Shown here: positions 23,838-33,475 of the stretch, piece by piece
Numbering within the stretch: position 1 is the stretch's first letter
How the letters are laid out: each line of letters starts with the position of its first letter
From: a virus
Length of the DNA stretch: 41,294 bases
Reading direction: 5' to 3' (one strand)
IMG/VR virus record: IMGVR_UViG_3300032331_000902
Location: 1-41,294 of that record
Made by a program: the position numbers and the translations under genes
The notes under the pieces: model-generated
Seen by the model: the letters and a program-made list of their open reading frames with translations, nothing else
Told to the model about the DNA's origin: nothing
Databases searched by the model: none

Positions 23838-25453
23838 CCGACTACACCAGACTTCGCACTCCGTTTGTGAACATGAGTTTCACACCGGATGTGCCGTCCA
23901 ATGCGCTTGGACCCAACGAATACAACAGCGGATTAAACGTTGAGGCAGATGTTCGTGGGATTAAGAAAGTGTCTGGTGAGCAAGAGATTTTGTCTACTAT
24001 TCCTGGAAACGTGGTTTTTATGGATGGTGGATTCCGTAACAACAATGCTTGGGTCTACATTGCCGCTACTCGTGAGGGTAAGTGGTATATGGTTACCTCT
24101 AGCGGGATTAGCAACATTACCCCTGGTGTTGGAGCCAATCCCAACGTAGCATTGTCTGGCTATTCTGATGATATCAATATCACCACCTCTTGGGTGGGTG
24201 AGGTGTTTTTCATCAACGATACGCTTCGGTCTCCAATGTATTTCCTGCCGACAGCAACGGAAATTTATTTGTACGATGCTGCTCCTGACAATTACATTTG
24301 GAATTACGATGTTGGAGTGTCTGCAACTCGTGCTGAATTTGTACGCAACTATTGCGCTCCAAATGTTGGCAACATTCTTATTGCTGGCAACATCACAAAA
24401 GACTACACAAGCAGCGGATTGACAGTCAACTACCCAACTACTGTTCGCTGGTCACAATCTTTTGCTAATACTGGTGTAGCAGCCTCTTGGATGCCTACTC
24501 TTACCAACGTAGCCAATGAACAAGAAATCCCTGTTCGTGGTCCTATTGTTGACGGCTTTTTCCTTGGTGGAAACTTCTACGTTTGTTCTTATTGGGATAC
24601 AGTAGTTTTCTCTCCTATTGCTTACCAAAACAGTACAGCCCCAGTTTTTGGTGTTCGTCTGTTTAACCAAGGCCGTGGACTGATTAACAACAATTGCTGG
24701 TCAAACACAGATGCAAACGTTTACGGCATTGATAGCAGGGACATTTGGATTTTTGATGGTTCTAACTTTAATCCTCTTGGCAACCAAAAAGTCCGTGATT
24801 ACTTTTTTGCCAATTTGAGTACAACGTATTCTGATCGTGTGTTTATGGTTAACAACACACAGAAGAACCAGATTGAGATTTATTACCCAGATCTAACGTC
24901 CACTGGCTGGTGCAACAAGATGCTGTCATGGAGATACGATCTGCAGGTCTGGAATGCCCCCAAAGACATAGCAAATGCCTGTAGCGGGTGTGAAGCCCCC
25001 AAGTTGGTTAGCGGAGCCTTTAAATACGCTTCTAGGACTGTTTCATACGCTCGTGGTGGTATTGCTAGTTCAAAGATAATTCAAACGGGTATTGGTAATT
25101 CCTTTATTAACAATGCTGCAATTCCTGCTTTGTTTGAAAGAAACAACGTTGTTCTTCAGACTCAAAATGGTCCAGTTCCGTACAGTTCTAAACTTTACGT
25201 TCACCGATTGCTGCCTGAGATTGCTGGTAGCGGTAATGTAAACATTACAACTGGTGGTGCTAACTCTACTGCCCAGGCTACTACTTATGGTCAAACAGGA
25301 ACGGTTTCTGTAGTAACAGATAATCCTTGGGTGACTACTCAACAAAACAATGTTAGAACAGTTTCCGTAAAAGTCGCATCTAATGATGCAACAGACACTT
25401 GGAATTTGACTGCAATTAATTGGCAAGCCACTGTTGTTGAGGATGCCTTCTAA
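23834..25453 (+). CDS. Putative tail nozzle/stabilisation protein, 539 aa
   Basis: A beta-propeller-like protein with repeated W/Y-rich blades (WVYIAATREGKWYMVTSSG, GEVFFINDTLRSPMYF, YGIDSRDIWIFDGSNF, RVFMVNNTQKNQIEIYYPD). This architecture and length resemble the P22 gp10/T7 gp12-type proteins that close the short tail. The placement near fibre and ejection genes agrees. It overlaps the preceding gene by four bases, and its TAA overlaps the next ATG (TAATG). Confidence 0.58.
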   Translation: MTDYTRLRTPFVNMSFTPDVPSNALGPNEYNSGLNVEADVRGIKKVSGEQEILSTIPGNVVFMDGGFRNNNAWVYIAATREGKWYMVTSSGISNITPGVGANPNVALSGYSDDINITTSWVGEVFFINDTLRSPMYFLPTATEIYLYDAAPDNYIWNYDVGVSATRAEFVRNYCAPNVGNILIAGNITKDYTSSGLTVNYPTTVRWSQSFANTGVAASWMPTLTNVANEQEIPVRGPIVDGFFLGGNFYVCSYWDTVVFSPIAYQNSTAPVFGVRLFNQGRGLINNNCWSNTDANVYGIDSRDIWIFDGSNFNPLGNQKVRDYFFANLSTTYSDRVFMVNNTQKNQIEIYYPDLTSTGWCNKMLSWRYDLQVWNAPKDIANACSGCEAPKLVSGAFKYASRTVSYARGGIASSKIIQTGIGNSFINNAAIPALFERNNVVLQTQNGPVPYSSKLYVHRLLPEIAGSGNVNITTGGANSTAQATTYGQTGTVSVVTDNPWVTTQQNNVRTVSVKVASNDATDTWNLTAINWQATVVEDAF

Positions 25454-28077
25454 TGCCGTATTTGCTTGATAGTAATCCGTCATCTTCAGAAATCTCTGAA
25501 GCACTAAACTATTTGCTTTGCAATTTTGACACTAGCATTAGTAGTGATGCAAACACTGGTGAAGTAAAAGGACCAACAGGTGGAATTGTTGGTTACTTGT
25601 ACAAGTACATGGCAATCAAGTATGCAGATTCTTTTGATGGCTCTGTAAACTTTAGCAATAGTCCTAGCGGAAGATCTTATTTTGGTATTAGAAACAGCAA
25701 TGATGCTGCTGAATCTTCCAATTACACGGATTACATTTGGAATAAAGTAACGGGTGGATTTGGTACTACAAAGTCTCTTTGGTACATAACCACTGGTGGA
25801 CGACAAATTCAGTTTTCCGTTTCTGTTGCTTCTCCTGGTACTGGTTGGGTTATGGATGCAGGAGCATCTATTGATCTAGATGTTGTAACGTCTGGAACGT
25901 CAACAACCATTGCTCAAGCATTTGTTTCTTACTTCTCTCCTAGTGTTCTGCAGGTTCCACGGACTGGATCTCCTTTAAATCCTGTTTTTACAGGAATAAC
26001 TCCTGCTTTGTATGCAACCAATGCCGGTGTTATTGTTCCGTTTACTGATGCACAAACAGACTCAAACGTTGCTTTTGTAAACAATTCATGGCGTATTGGT
26101 AATTCTTCTACCACCGGTAATGGAGACATTTCCTATACCAACATAACAATTGGTTCTCCTACTGATGCTGGTGACTATGCTCTTTGGCCTACTCCAACGG
26201 CAATGTCTTCTAGTCCTGCCTACATAACAGTACCCATTCGATTTAAAAACAGTACGGGTGTTGTTACCCAAGCATCTGTTTCTGGGATTCAATTAGTGTT
26301 TTCTGATCCTGGTGCACAAGGTTCTACAGGCGCTACAGGGGCCACAGGAGCCACGGGCGCAGAGGGAAGTAAAGCAATAACCATAAGTGCTTTTCAATGG
26401 GCTACTTCTGCTCCATCTGTACCAACACAGGCTTTTACTTATACATGGAGTTCTGGGGCTATTAGTGCCTATCCTTCAGGATGGACTTCTGCTGCTACAT
26501 CAGCACCTGGTACTGGATACGTTCTATATCAATTAAACGTAATTATTACTGCTCTTGCTTCTGCAACATCTACCGCAACCAACTGGAATGTTGGAACAAT
26601 TGGAAGCATTGGTTATCGTCAAGACGGAAGCATTGGTCCACAAGGAAATAATGCCCGTATTATGTACGGAAAAGTAACATCTGGTATTACATTTGCAGGG
26701 ACGGAAACAACTACAGGTTCTACCTCTTATCCAGATACAGGAAGTCACTTTGGTGTTTCGGGAGTAACTTGGCAAGCCTCTCCACCAACGTTATCTGTAA
26801 ATGAATCTTTGTTTCAATCAGACGGAATTTACACTACTGGTGGCAACACACTTTGGCAAACACCTTATCTTTCTAATTTAAAAGTAGGTTCGCTATCTGC
26901 TATTTCTGCCAATCTTGGTGTAGTCAACATTTCTACCGCTGGAAACCTTAATTCTGGCAAAACATCTTATGCTGATACAACGCCTGGTTTCTTTTTAGGC
27001 AATGATTCAGGCACATCTCGTTTATCAATAGGAAATTCAAGTAGTTCGTTTACTTGGGATGGTTCTGCTTTAGCGGTAAATGGTGGTTCTTTTACAAGCG
27101 GTATTTTGCAAACAGCAACAAGTGGCGCAAGGATTGTTATAAGTTATGTTGATAATTCAATAAAAATATATAACGCATCTGGTCTTGCTGCAACTTTGTA
27201 TGGTTCTGCTTCTGATGGGGTAATTTCTTCTGCTGCTAGTGGTAGTGTTGCTGCAATATTAGGTATTCAAACTAGTACTTATCCCGCAGTTTATGGTTAC
27301 ACCATTGGTACAAATTCTTCTCAAAATGCAATTTATGGAACTTCTTATGGAGTTGGCGTAAAAGGAGTAAGTAGCACTGGAGCAGAAGGTGTTTTTGGAA
27401 TTGCAAATGTTGCTGGTGGTGGAAATCACGGAGTTCGTGGACAAAATCTAAATGGTGCTGGAACAGGATTAGTAACTTCTGGAATTGTTGGTGTATCTAT
27501 TGGATACGATTTTTATGCTGATGGAGCAGGAACCAACTATGGCCCATTTACAGGTGCTCACGATGCGTTGTTACCTGTTGGACAAACAGTAGAATTTGGG
27601 GACATATTAGTAGACGTTAAATGCGTTATAAAAAAGAATCTGTCTAATACAGTTTTTGAAGTTGCCCAATCCACTCAACCGGAACAAGTTGGAGCAATTG
27701 GGGTTTTAGTGGTAAACAACGGATTACTGGCAAATTGCAAACCAGCTGCTTTTGTTGAACGTATTGATGTGTCAACATCAGGTAACCCACCACAATACTT
27801 AACAACCCAAGTTATGTATCCCGAATATGAATTGGTTAAAAATGATTACCAGTACATAGCCATGAACGCTGTTGGTGAAGGCCAAATAAACGTTTGTGGT
27901 GAAAATGGCAATATTTCGGTTGGAGACTTTATTTGTAGTTCTTCTATCCCAGGAAAAGGCATGAAACAAAATGCCTCAACTATAATGAACTACACAGTTG
28001 CAAGGGCAAGAGAACCAATTACTTTTGACAATCCAAATGAAGTGAAAATGGTTGCTTGTATATACGTTTCTGGTTAA
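25453..28077 (+). CDS. Large tail fibre with collagen-like segment, 874 aa
   Basis: The N-terminus (MPYLLDSNPSSSEISEALNY, about 1-100) could be the virion anchor. The middle carries a GAQGSTGATGATGATGA collagen-like stretch (about residues 287-303), which trimerises fibres, then a SAFQWATSAPSVPTQAFTYT domain. The end has VKNDYQYIAMNAVGEGQINV, FICSSSIPGKGMKQ and YTVARAREPITF, a C-terminal pattern common in aquatic phage fibres. It is likely a second receptor-binding fibre. Confidence 0.8.
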   Translation: MPYLLDSNPSSSEISEALNYLLCNFDTSISSDANTGEVKGPTGGIVGYLYKYMAIKYADSFDGSVNFSNSPSGRSYFGIRNSNDAAESSNYTDYIWNKVTGGFGTTKSLWYITTGGRQIQFSVSVASPGTGWVMDAGASIDLDVVTSGTSTTIAQAFVSYFSPSVLQVPRTGSPLNPVFTGITPALYATNAGVIVPFTDAQTDSNVAFVNNSWRIGNSSTTGNGDISYTNITIGSPTDAGDYALWPTPTAMSSSPAYITVPIRFKNSTGVVTQASVSGIQLVFSDPGAQGSTGATGATGATGAEGSKAITISAFQWATSAPSVPTQAFTYTWSSGAISAYPSGWTSAATSAPGTGYVLYQLNVIITALASATSTATNWNVGTIGSIGYRQDGSIGPQGNNARIMYGKVTSGITFAGTETTTGSTSYPDTGSHFGVSGVTWQASPPTLSVNESLFQSDGIYTTGGNTLWQTPYLSNLKVGSLSAISANLGVVNISTAGNLNSGKTSYADTTPGFFLGNDSGTSRLSIGNSSSSFTWDGSALAVNGGSFTSGILQTATSGARIVISYVDNSIKIYNASGLAATLYGSASDGVISSAASGSVAAILGIQTSTYPAVYGYTIGTNSSQNAIYGTSYGVGVKGVSSTGAEGVFGIANVAGGGNHGVRGQNLNGAGTGLVTSGIVGVSIGYDFYADGAGTNYGPFTGAHDALLPVGQTVEFGDILVDVKCVIKKNLSNTVFEVAQSTQPEQVGAIGVLVVNNGLLANCKPAAFVERIDVSTSGNPPQYLTTQVMYPEYELVKNDYQYIAMNAVGEGQINVCGENGNISVGDFICSSSIPGKGMKQNASTIMNYTVARAREPITFDNPNEVKMVACIYVSG

Positions 28078-28088
28078 AAGGATAAATC

Positions 28089-28724
28089 ATGGGCTCTCCC
28101 ACAATGTCAACACAATCTCCACAAACTGGAGGTAAGTCGGGTCAAGCACCAGTTCAAGCTGGTGGCAAAGGTTTTGGTGGTGGTGGTTTTCAACCAGAAA
28201 ACTCCAATCTTACGCAAGATATGCTGTCTAACCTTCAGCAGCCAAATAATCAACAAACAACACTTAGTGCTGATCCATCTATGCCTCAACCTATGAGTCA
28301 AGATATGTTGGGAAGTGCTTTGGGGCAATCAACCAATAATGCAAGACCTGTTGATGGTTTTAACCCAAACAATTTACCGCAATCAAGTATGACTGGGAAT
28401 CTTGGTGGTCTACAACAAAACAGCCTTCAACAGCCAATGGCTGGACAACAGCAAATGGGACTTGGTAAGCCTACTCAAGCTCCTGACAATCCAAATTCTG
28501 CTGGTGGCAAAGGAATGGCTGGACCAGCAATGAATGCTGCTACATCTGGAATGGGTCAAGGCAACGTAACTTATCCTAGTCAAAGTGGTCAACCAGTAAT
28601 GGGTATGCCAAACGCTTATTCAAACACTGTTGGACAACCAAACACTGCAATGACACCAACTAACTCTGGTGATGGTATGCCTGGTGGTAAGGGTTCTCAG
28701 CAAAACGGCAAAATGGGCCGTTAA
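28089..28724 (+). CDS. Low-complexity Gln/Gly/Asn/Pro-rich virion protein, 211 aa
   Basis: Almost the whole protein is disordered: Gln, Gly, Asn, Pro, Ser and Met make up the sequence (QQMGLGKPTQAPDNPNS, GQPVMGMPNAYSNTVGQ). No domain is visible. It begins the set of internal or ejection-protein genes, using the AGGATAAATC-ATG initiation sequence shared with 30191 and 30550. It may line or stabilise internal contents, but that is inference. Confidence 0.65.
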   Translation: MGSPTMSTQSPQTGGKSGQAPVQAGGKGFGGGGFQPENSNLTQDMLSNLQQPNNQQTTLSADPSMPQPMSQDMLGSALGQSTNNARPVDGFNPNNLPQSSMTGNLGGLQQNSLQQPMAGQQQMGLGKPTQAPDNPNSAGGKGMAGPAMNAATSGMGQGNVTYPSQSGQPVMGMPNAYSNTVGQPNTAMTPTNSGDGMPGGKGSQQNGKMGR

Positions 28725-28737
28725 TTAGGAGCAAATC

Positions 28738-30180
28738 ATGGGAATGGGTAAATCATCAGGTAATCAAACAACCACTGTTCAGATGACTCCTGAACAGCAG
28801 GAAACGCTTCGCATTCAAAATGCTGCGTTAAGAGATACTTTTCTTCCTGCTTACCAAAATACTGTTGGTGGGGCTCGAAACGTTTACAACCAAACCGCTG
28901 GAAATGTTGCAAATGCTGCAACTAATGCGGGTAATGTTGCTGGTGCAACTGGTGCACTACAAGGTGCTACTGGAGCATTAGGGCTTACTTCAGGAACTCT
29001 TGGTCAAACCGGACTTGCAGGTCAATTGCAAAATGCTGGTCAAAACATGAGTAATTTTGGTCAAGGAATGTCCGGTCAGATTGCTGGCGCACAAAACTTT
29101 GCCGGAACTAATATGCAAAACGTAGGCCAGGGTATGTCTGGTCAGATTGCAGGTGCACAGAATTATGCTGGCACTAATATGCAAAACGTTGGTCAAGGAA
29201 TGTCGGGACAGATAGCCGGTGCACAAAACTACGCCGGAACCAATATGCAGAATGTCGGGCAAGGAATGTCTGGACAAATAGCAGGAGCTCAAAACTTTGC
29301 TGGCACAAATATGCAAAATGTCGGACAGGGAATGTCCGGACAAATTGCTGGTGCACAAAATTATTTGGGTAATCAATATCAAAATGCTGGGGCTTCTGGT
29401 CTTGCAAGTTTATTTTCTCCGCAATACAAAAACGAACAAATTCAAGCATCATTGCAACCTGCTAGAGAAGAGATTCGTGAGCAATTAGGTGGTCAAAACG
29501 CCATGTATGGTGGTGCTGGTGGCCTAGGATCATCTCGTATGGCCTTGGCTAATCAAAACTTGTCTCAGCTTGGTCAACAACGTCTTCAATCTGCTGCCGC
29601 ACAAACTGCAGCTGCTGTGGAACAGCAACGTCAAAACGCTGCAAATACTTTGTTTGCCGGTGGTCAGAGTGCAATTGGACAAGCAAATACTGCTTCTCAA
29701 AACTTGTTAACCGGTGGTCAAAACGCTATTGGACAGGCAAATACAGCATCTGGAAACTTGCTTAACTACGGACAAAATGCTATTGGTCAGGCTAACACGG
29801 CATCCGGAAACTTGCTGAACTATGGTCAGAACGCCATTGGACAAGCAAACACTGCTGCTGGAAACCTGTTGACAGGTGGTGCTAATGCAGTAAACGCAGC
29901 AAATACAGCCTCTGGAAACTTGTTGAACTATGGACAAGGATCTTCTGGTCTTGCTGCTGGTTTGTATGGCAATCTTGCTAATCAAGGTGCTTCTAACCTT
30001 ACAGGTGCTAACCAGGCTGCTGCATCTCAAATTGGCTATGCTGGAGCCCCGCAGGACTTGTACTCTAGATATGCTGGTATTGTGTTTGGTACGCCTCAAG
30101 CATCTACTAACCCGAACTATGCTGGTACTCAAGGCGGTAGTTCTAGTGGTAGCAGCAAAAGCAGTGGCTTTAGACTTTAA
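28738..30180 (+). CDS. Repetitive Gln/Gly/Ala/Asn-rich virion protein, 480 aa
   Basis: Residues 108-217 are five copies of a 22-residue unit (GQGMSGQIAGAQNYAGTNMQ plus NV). Residues 309-398 are five copies of an 18-residue unit (GQNAIGQANTASGNLLNY) with a degenerate sixth. Between them is a charged helical linker (SLQPAREEIREQLGGQ). The spacing of hydrophobic positions (M, I, A; I, A, L) is compatible with amphipathic or solenoid structure. It is likely an internal virion or ejection protein. Unit copies differ mainly at silent sites. The C-terminus is Ser/Gly-rich. Confidence 0.72.
   Translation: MGMGKSSGNQTTTVQMTPEQQETLRIQNAALRDTFLPAYQNTVGGARNVYNQTAGNVANAATNAGNVAGATGALQGATGALGLTSGTLGQTGLAGQLQNAGQNMSNFGQGMSGQIAGAQNFAGTNMQNVGQGMSGQIAGAQNYAGTNMQNVGQGMSGQIAGAQNYAGTNMQNVGQGMSGQIAGAQNFAGTNMQNVGQGMSGQIAGAQNYLGNQYQNAGASGLASLFSPQYKNEQIQASLQPAREEIREQLGGQNAMYGGAGGLGSSRMALANQNLSQLGQQRLQSAAAQTAAAVEQQRQNAANTLFAGGQSAIGQANTASQNLLTGGQNAIGQANTASGNLLNYGQNAIGQANTASGNLLNYGQNAIGQANTAAGNLLTGGANAVNAANTASGNLLNYGQGSSGLAAGLYGNLANQGASNLTGANQAAASQIGYAGAPQDLYSRYAGIVFGTPQASTNPNYAGTQGGSSSGSSKSSGFRL
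29059..29388 (+). repeat. Five 66-bp (22-residue) tandem protein repeats
   Basis: The units begin at 29059, 29125, 29191, 29257 and 29323. Units 2 and 3 encode the same 22 residues but differ in 16 of 22 codons, all silently. Unit 5 is degenerate at its end. The repeat is therefore conserved as protein rather than as DNA. Confidence 0.95.
29662..29931 (+). repeat. Five 54-bp (18-residue) tandem protein repeats
   Basis: The units begin at 29662, 29716, 29770, 29824 and 29878. Units 2 and 3 are identical as protein and differ in 9 of 18 codons, all silently. A sixth, degenerate unit extends to about 29985. Confidence 0.92.
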
Positions 30181-30190
30181 AGGATAAATT

Positions 30191-30538
30191 ATGGCTACAA
30201 ATCCTTTTAGTGGCGTTGGTTTAGGTCAACTTGGTCAAGATCAAAGTTATACAACTGGAGGTGGTCCTTTAAGTAATGCTATTTCTGGTGTTAAAGATGT
30301 TTTAATGACCGGAGGAATTAAAGCCAGTGGACTTCAAGATTATTTAAATGGACTTGGCGGTAACACCGCTGTTCCACCACCTGCGTCTAATCCTGTTGCT
30401 CCAATGGCTCCTGCTGCTCCAATGGCTCCTCCTGTTGCTCCTGTTATGGATATGGGTGCTGCCGGTATGGGTACAGGTGCTATGGAGTCAATCCTTCATC
30501 CAGAAGTGGCAAGCACATTACTAACAGCGTTGTTCTAA
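30191..30538 (+). CDS. Small Pro/Ala/Met-rich virion protein, 115 aa
   Basis: The N-terminal half is Gly/Ser-rich. The middle is a proline/alanine stretch (NPVAPMAPAAPMAPPVAPVM), followed by a short helix (AMESILHPEVASTLLTALF) whose C-terminal hydrophobic face could insert in a membrane or bind a partner. It shares the AGGATAAAT-ATG initiation sequence. A minor internal protein is likely; function unknown. Confidence 0.6.
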   Translation: MATNPFSGVGLGQLGQDQSYTTGGGPLSNAISGVKDVLMTGGIKASGLQDYLNGLGGNTAVPPPASNPVAPMAPAAPMAPPVAPVMDMGAAGMGTGAMESILHPEVASTLLTALF

Positions 30539-30549
30539 TAGGATAAATC

Positions 30550-32097
30550 ATGGCAGAACCACTAATCCCACTAACCCCTGTTCAAGACAACTTTCCCGCT
30601 ATGGGACCAGGTGTTGTTGCCGATACTTCTGCACAATTTAGCCAAGCAGTAGACAATCGTGACACAAAAAAACTTCGACAAATTGCTGCTGACAATGATG
30701 GCACTCCTGTTGCTTCCGCTGCAAATCATGCTGCAGAAGTAGTGCATCGTGGAAATCAAGAATTTAACAACATTTTTGGTCCAATTGAAAAGGCCGGTGG
30801 TCCAGCAACTCCAGAAGGTCGAGTAAAAATTGCCGATACTTGGAAAAACAATAGTCAAAACCCAAAGTATGGAGATGCTTTAGTTGAATTTGTTCTTGGA
30901 AACAAAGATGGTGCTCGTAAACTAATTACTGGTGGCACTCTTAGCACCAAAATCACTTATGACAATGCTGGCAATCAACTACTAGAAAACGTTGACGAGG
31001 TTGGAGACAAGCATTCAGTAATTGATCTTGCAACAGGAAAACAAGTTCCTCCGCAAGAATATGCTATGCGTAGAGGTGGTCAAGACAAACTAGCTGACAC
31101 TCTCGGTTATCTTGCTGACAAGAAAAATCTTGAAACCAATGTTGCTGCAACAAATCAAACAATTGATAAAGCAAACAAAGCATTGGCTGCTGCTCCTGCT
31201 CAAGCACAAATGAATCAAGAATTTGGTGCATTGCTTTCTGATCTTAAAAACAGTGATTTGTCACCAGACGTATTGGCAAAAGTAGCTCAGTTTTCCAACA
31301 GTTCAATTGGCACTTCTCAAGCAAGAAGCCAAGCACTTACCAAACTTGGTCAATTGATTAAAAGTGGTAGTGTAAAAGAAGGCGATCAAGTAGATGCGGG
31401 TATTGCTGCTGGTCTTGGAATTGAAGGTGCTGCTCACTTCAATGGTAAAGGTGGCATTTCTCTTAGTAATGGCAAAAGCAAAAGTCTAAATGACCTTGCT
31501 CAAGATCAAAACAGCACAAATCTCAACAGTCAGATTGAACGCAATTATTCACAGAAGCAAGAAGACCTGGCTAAGTACCTTAAAACAGGTGCATTGGCAG
31601 ACAAGCCTGAACTGCAATTGAAGTTGAACAGGGCTCTTGAAGTGGCAAAAATGATTGCTCAAAAGCAAACAGAAGTGCCAGATCATCCGTTTAATGTTCC
31701 TACAGTGGGATTTGGTGTTACCGATGAATATGCTCGTGGACGTATTCAAGCGGAACAAGGGCTTCTCAATGCCAAAGCAAATGCTGCATTTGGACAATGG
31801 GCTGCTCAACAGCTTAAAAACTACCCCAAGGACTCTGCTCCAAGGCCATCAGAACTAGAAGCTGCTTTTGCAAAAACTCCTTTGTATCAATCATTGGTTG
31901 CAGAATACTCTACAAGAGCAGATGCAATTTTGAAAGAGCCTCGTACCTTTGCGAAAAATGTAAGCGCAGCAAACACTGGAATAGGAATGCCTGGTGGAGA
32001 AGCGGCTGTACCTCCTACTCCTGCTGCAAATACTTCGCAAAAGACTGTTGGCAAAAAACCTAGCCTTTCTGATTTGGCTTCTCAATTTAGGAAATAA
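30550..32097 (+). CDS. Putative internal/ejection protein, 515 aa
   Basis: A large, helical, Ala/Lys/Gln/Asn-rich protein without Cys or a signal peptide (TNQTIDKANKALAAAPAQAQ; RNYSQKQEDLAKYLKTGAL). It lies between the repetitive proteins and the membrane-segment protein at 32100, the region where podoviruses encode proteins that leave the capsid with the DNA. The C-terminus (KKPSLSDLASQFRK) is basic. The ejection role is inferred from composition and position. Confidence 0.6.
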   Translation: MAEPLIPLTPVQDNFPAMGPGVVADTSAQFSQAVDNRDTKKLRQIAADNDGTPVASAANHAAEVVHRGNQEFNNIFGPIEKAGGPATPEGRVKIADTWKNNSQNPKYGDALVEFVLGNKDGARKLITGGTLSTKITYDNAGNQLLENVDEVGDKHSVIDLATGKQVPPQEYAMRRGGQDKLADTLGYLADKKNLETNVAATNQTIDKANKALAAAPAQAQMNQEFGALLSDLKNSDLSPDVLAKVAQFSNSSIGTSQARSQALTKLGQLIKSGSVKEGDQVDAGIAAGLGIEGAAHFNGKGGISLSNGKSKSLNDLAQDQNSTNLNSQIERNYSQKQEDLAKYLKTGALADKPELQLKLNRALEVAKMIAQKQTEVPDHPFNVPTVGFGVTDEYARGRIQAEQGLLNAKANAAFGQWAAQQLKNYPKDSAPRPSELEAAFAKTPLYQSLVAEYSTRADAILKEPRTFAKNVSAANTGIGMPGGEAAVPPTPAANTSQKTVGKKPSLSDLASQFRK

Positions 32098-32099
32098 TC

Positions 32100-33467
32100 A
32101 TGGCTTTTGACGAACAAGGTTTTAGAAAAGCTGCTGCTTCTGCTGGTTACACGGCAGATGAGATTGAGTCTCATGTTGCTAAAGAAAAGCAAACCGCAGA
32201 ACCTACATTGCCTAAAGCAAATACTTATGAAGATTTTGCTAATAAGGAAATGCCAGCACAGCCTTCTGCTGCAAAACGTTTAGAGCAAAAAGCCACAGAA
32301 GTTAGCCCATCTATTCCTTATTTGGGTGCTGCTGGTGTTGGTGCTTTAGGTGCTGCTGCTGCAATAGGTGCAGGTAAGAAAATCTACAACTCTCTGACCG
32401 ACGAAATGGCAGCAGATGTTGAGGCCAAAAAAGTAGAAGCAAAACGTATTGAACCTGAATTTAACGTTTCTAATAGGCCCGTACCTGGTGAACCTGCGTT
32501 TGACTTGCCAAGTTACACACAGCCTCCAGCACCTCCAACAGCACCTGCTCCACAGCCCAAGCCTACTGTTGAGGAGCTAAAACAAAAACTAGGCGTTGCA
32601 CCTCCTGTTGTTCCGCAAGCACCCACTGCTCCTGTTGCACAACCTCCAGCACCACCTATTCCACAAGCGCCGGTTCCACAACCTCCAGCATTACCTGTTC
32701 AGCAAACCCCTGTGCAGCAAGCACCGGTTCAACAAGCACCTATACAACAACCCGTTGCCCAGGCTCCAGCAGCACCTGTTGAACCAATTAAAGCAGCAAT
32801 TCCTCCTCCTGTCCAAGAAATAAAAACAGGTACTAATAAACCTGCGTTTGTTGGTCAAGGACCAGAAAATCCTAAGAAATTTAAAACCAAATACGACAGT
32901 GTTAGTGATGTACCAAAAGGATACGCTTTTGTTCCTGGTGCAAACACAATTGATGTTGCAAGAAATAATCTTGGACAAGAAACATATACACAAGAATTTT
33001 CTAAAAGAGATTTTCCCGCAACCAACAAAGAATCAGAAGCTATAAGCACTGAAATTAATCGTAAATTGGGCCGTCCCACCAATCAAGAATTGCTTGACAT
33101 AGGCATTAAACCTCCAACGGGAACTCCTGGAATTACAAAACTTATTGCTGGTAAAAAGATTGTGCAAGTTGGCGGGGTATTTGGTGCATTGGTTGCATTA
33201 CCTGATCTTGCAAAAGCTGCTGAAGCCGGTGATCGTAATGCGCTTGGAGAGATGGCAATGGGTGCAATCCCTGGTGCTGGACCACAGGCTGGTTTGTACC
33301 ATTCTGCGTTGAATGCCAACGAACAAAATCAGTTAAATTACTTGCGTAGAATGCAAGCTGCAAAAGAACGTGGTCCTGGTAATCGTGGTCAAGCCTACGA
33401 TCCCCGCAAGTTTTATTCACCAATGGCAGGTTCACTAGATGTGCCTGGAATTGCTCCATATCGTTAG
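32100..33467 (+). CDS. Pro/Gln-rich putative ejection protein with two membrane segments, 455 aa
   Basis: The product has a helical N-terminus (FRKAAASAGYTADEIESHVA), a first hydrophobic segment (YLGAAGVGALGAAAAIGAG, about 75-94), a long Pro/Gln/Ala-rich linker (about 140-235), a folded KYDSVSDVPKGYAFVPGAN module and a second hydrophobic segment (VGGVFGALVALPDLAKAA). Membrane segments separated by a proline-rich stretch would suit a protein that spans the host envelope during DNA entry. Function is inferred. Confidence 0.62.
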   Translation: MAFDEQGFRKAAASAGYTADEIESHVAKEKQTAEPTLPKANTYEDFANKEMPAQPSAAKRLEQKATEVSPSIPYLGAAGVGALGAAAAIGAGKKIYNSLTDEMAADVEAKKVEAKRIEPEFNVSNRPVPGEPAFDLPSYTQPPAPPTAPAPQPKPTVEELKQKLGVAPPVVPQAPTAPVAQPPAPPIPQAPVPQPPALPVQQTPVQQAPVQQAPIQQPVAQAPAAPVEPIKAAIPPPVQEIKTGTNKPAFVGQGPENPKKFKTKYDSVSDVPKGYAFVPGANTIDVARNNLGQETYTQEFSKRDFPATNKESEAISTEINRKLGRPTNQELLDIGIKPPTGTPGITKLIAGKKIVQVGGVFGALVALPDLAKAAEAGDRNALGEMAMGAIPGAGPQAGLYHSALNANEQNQLNYLRRMQAAKERGPGNRGQAYDPRKFYSPMAGSLDVPGIAPYR

Positions 33468-33475
33468 GACTTAAT

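Noticed and set aside
29059-29388. Regular 66-bp repeats that could look like a CRISPR-like array
   Set aside because: They are in frame, encode conserved residues, have no spacers and differ at silent sites, so they are protein repeats.
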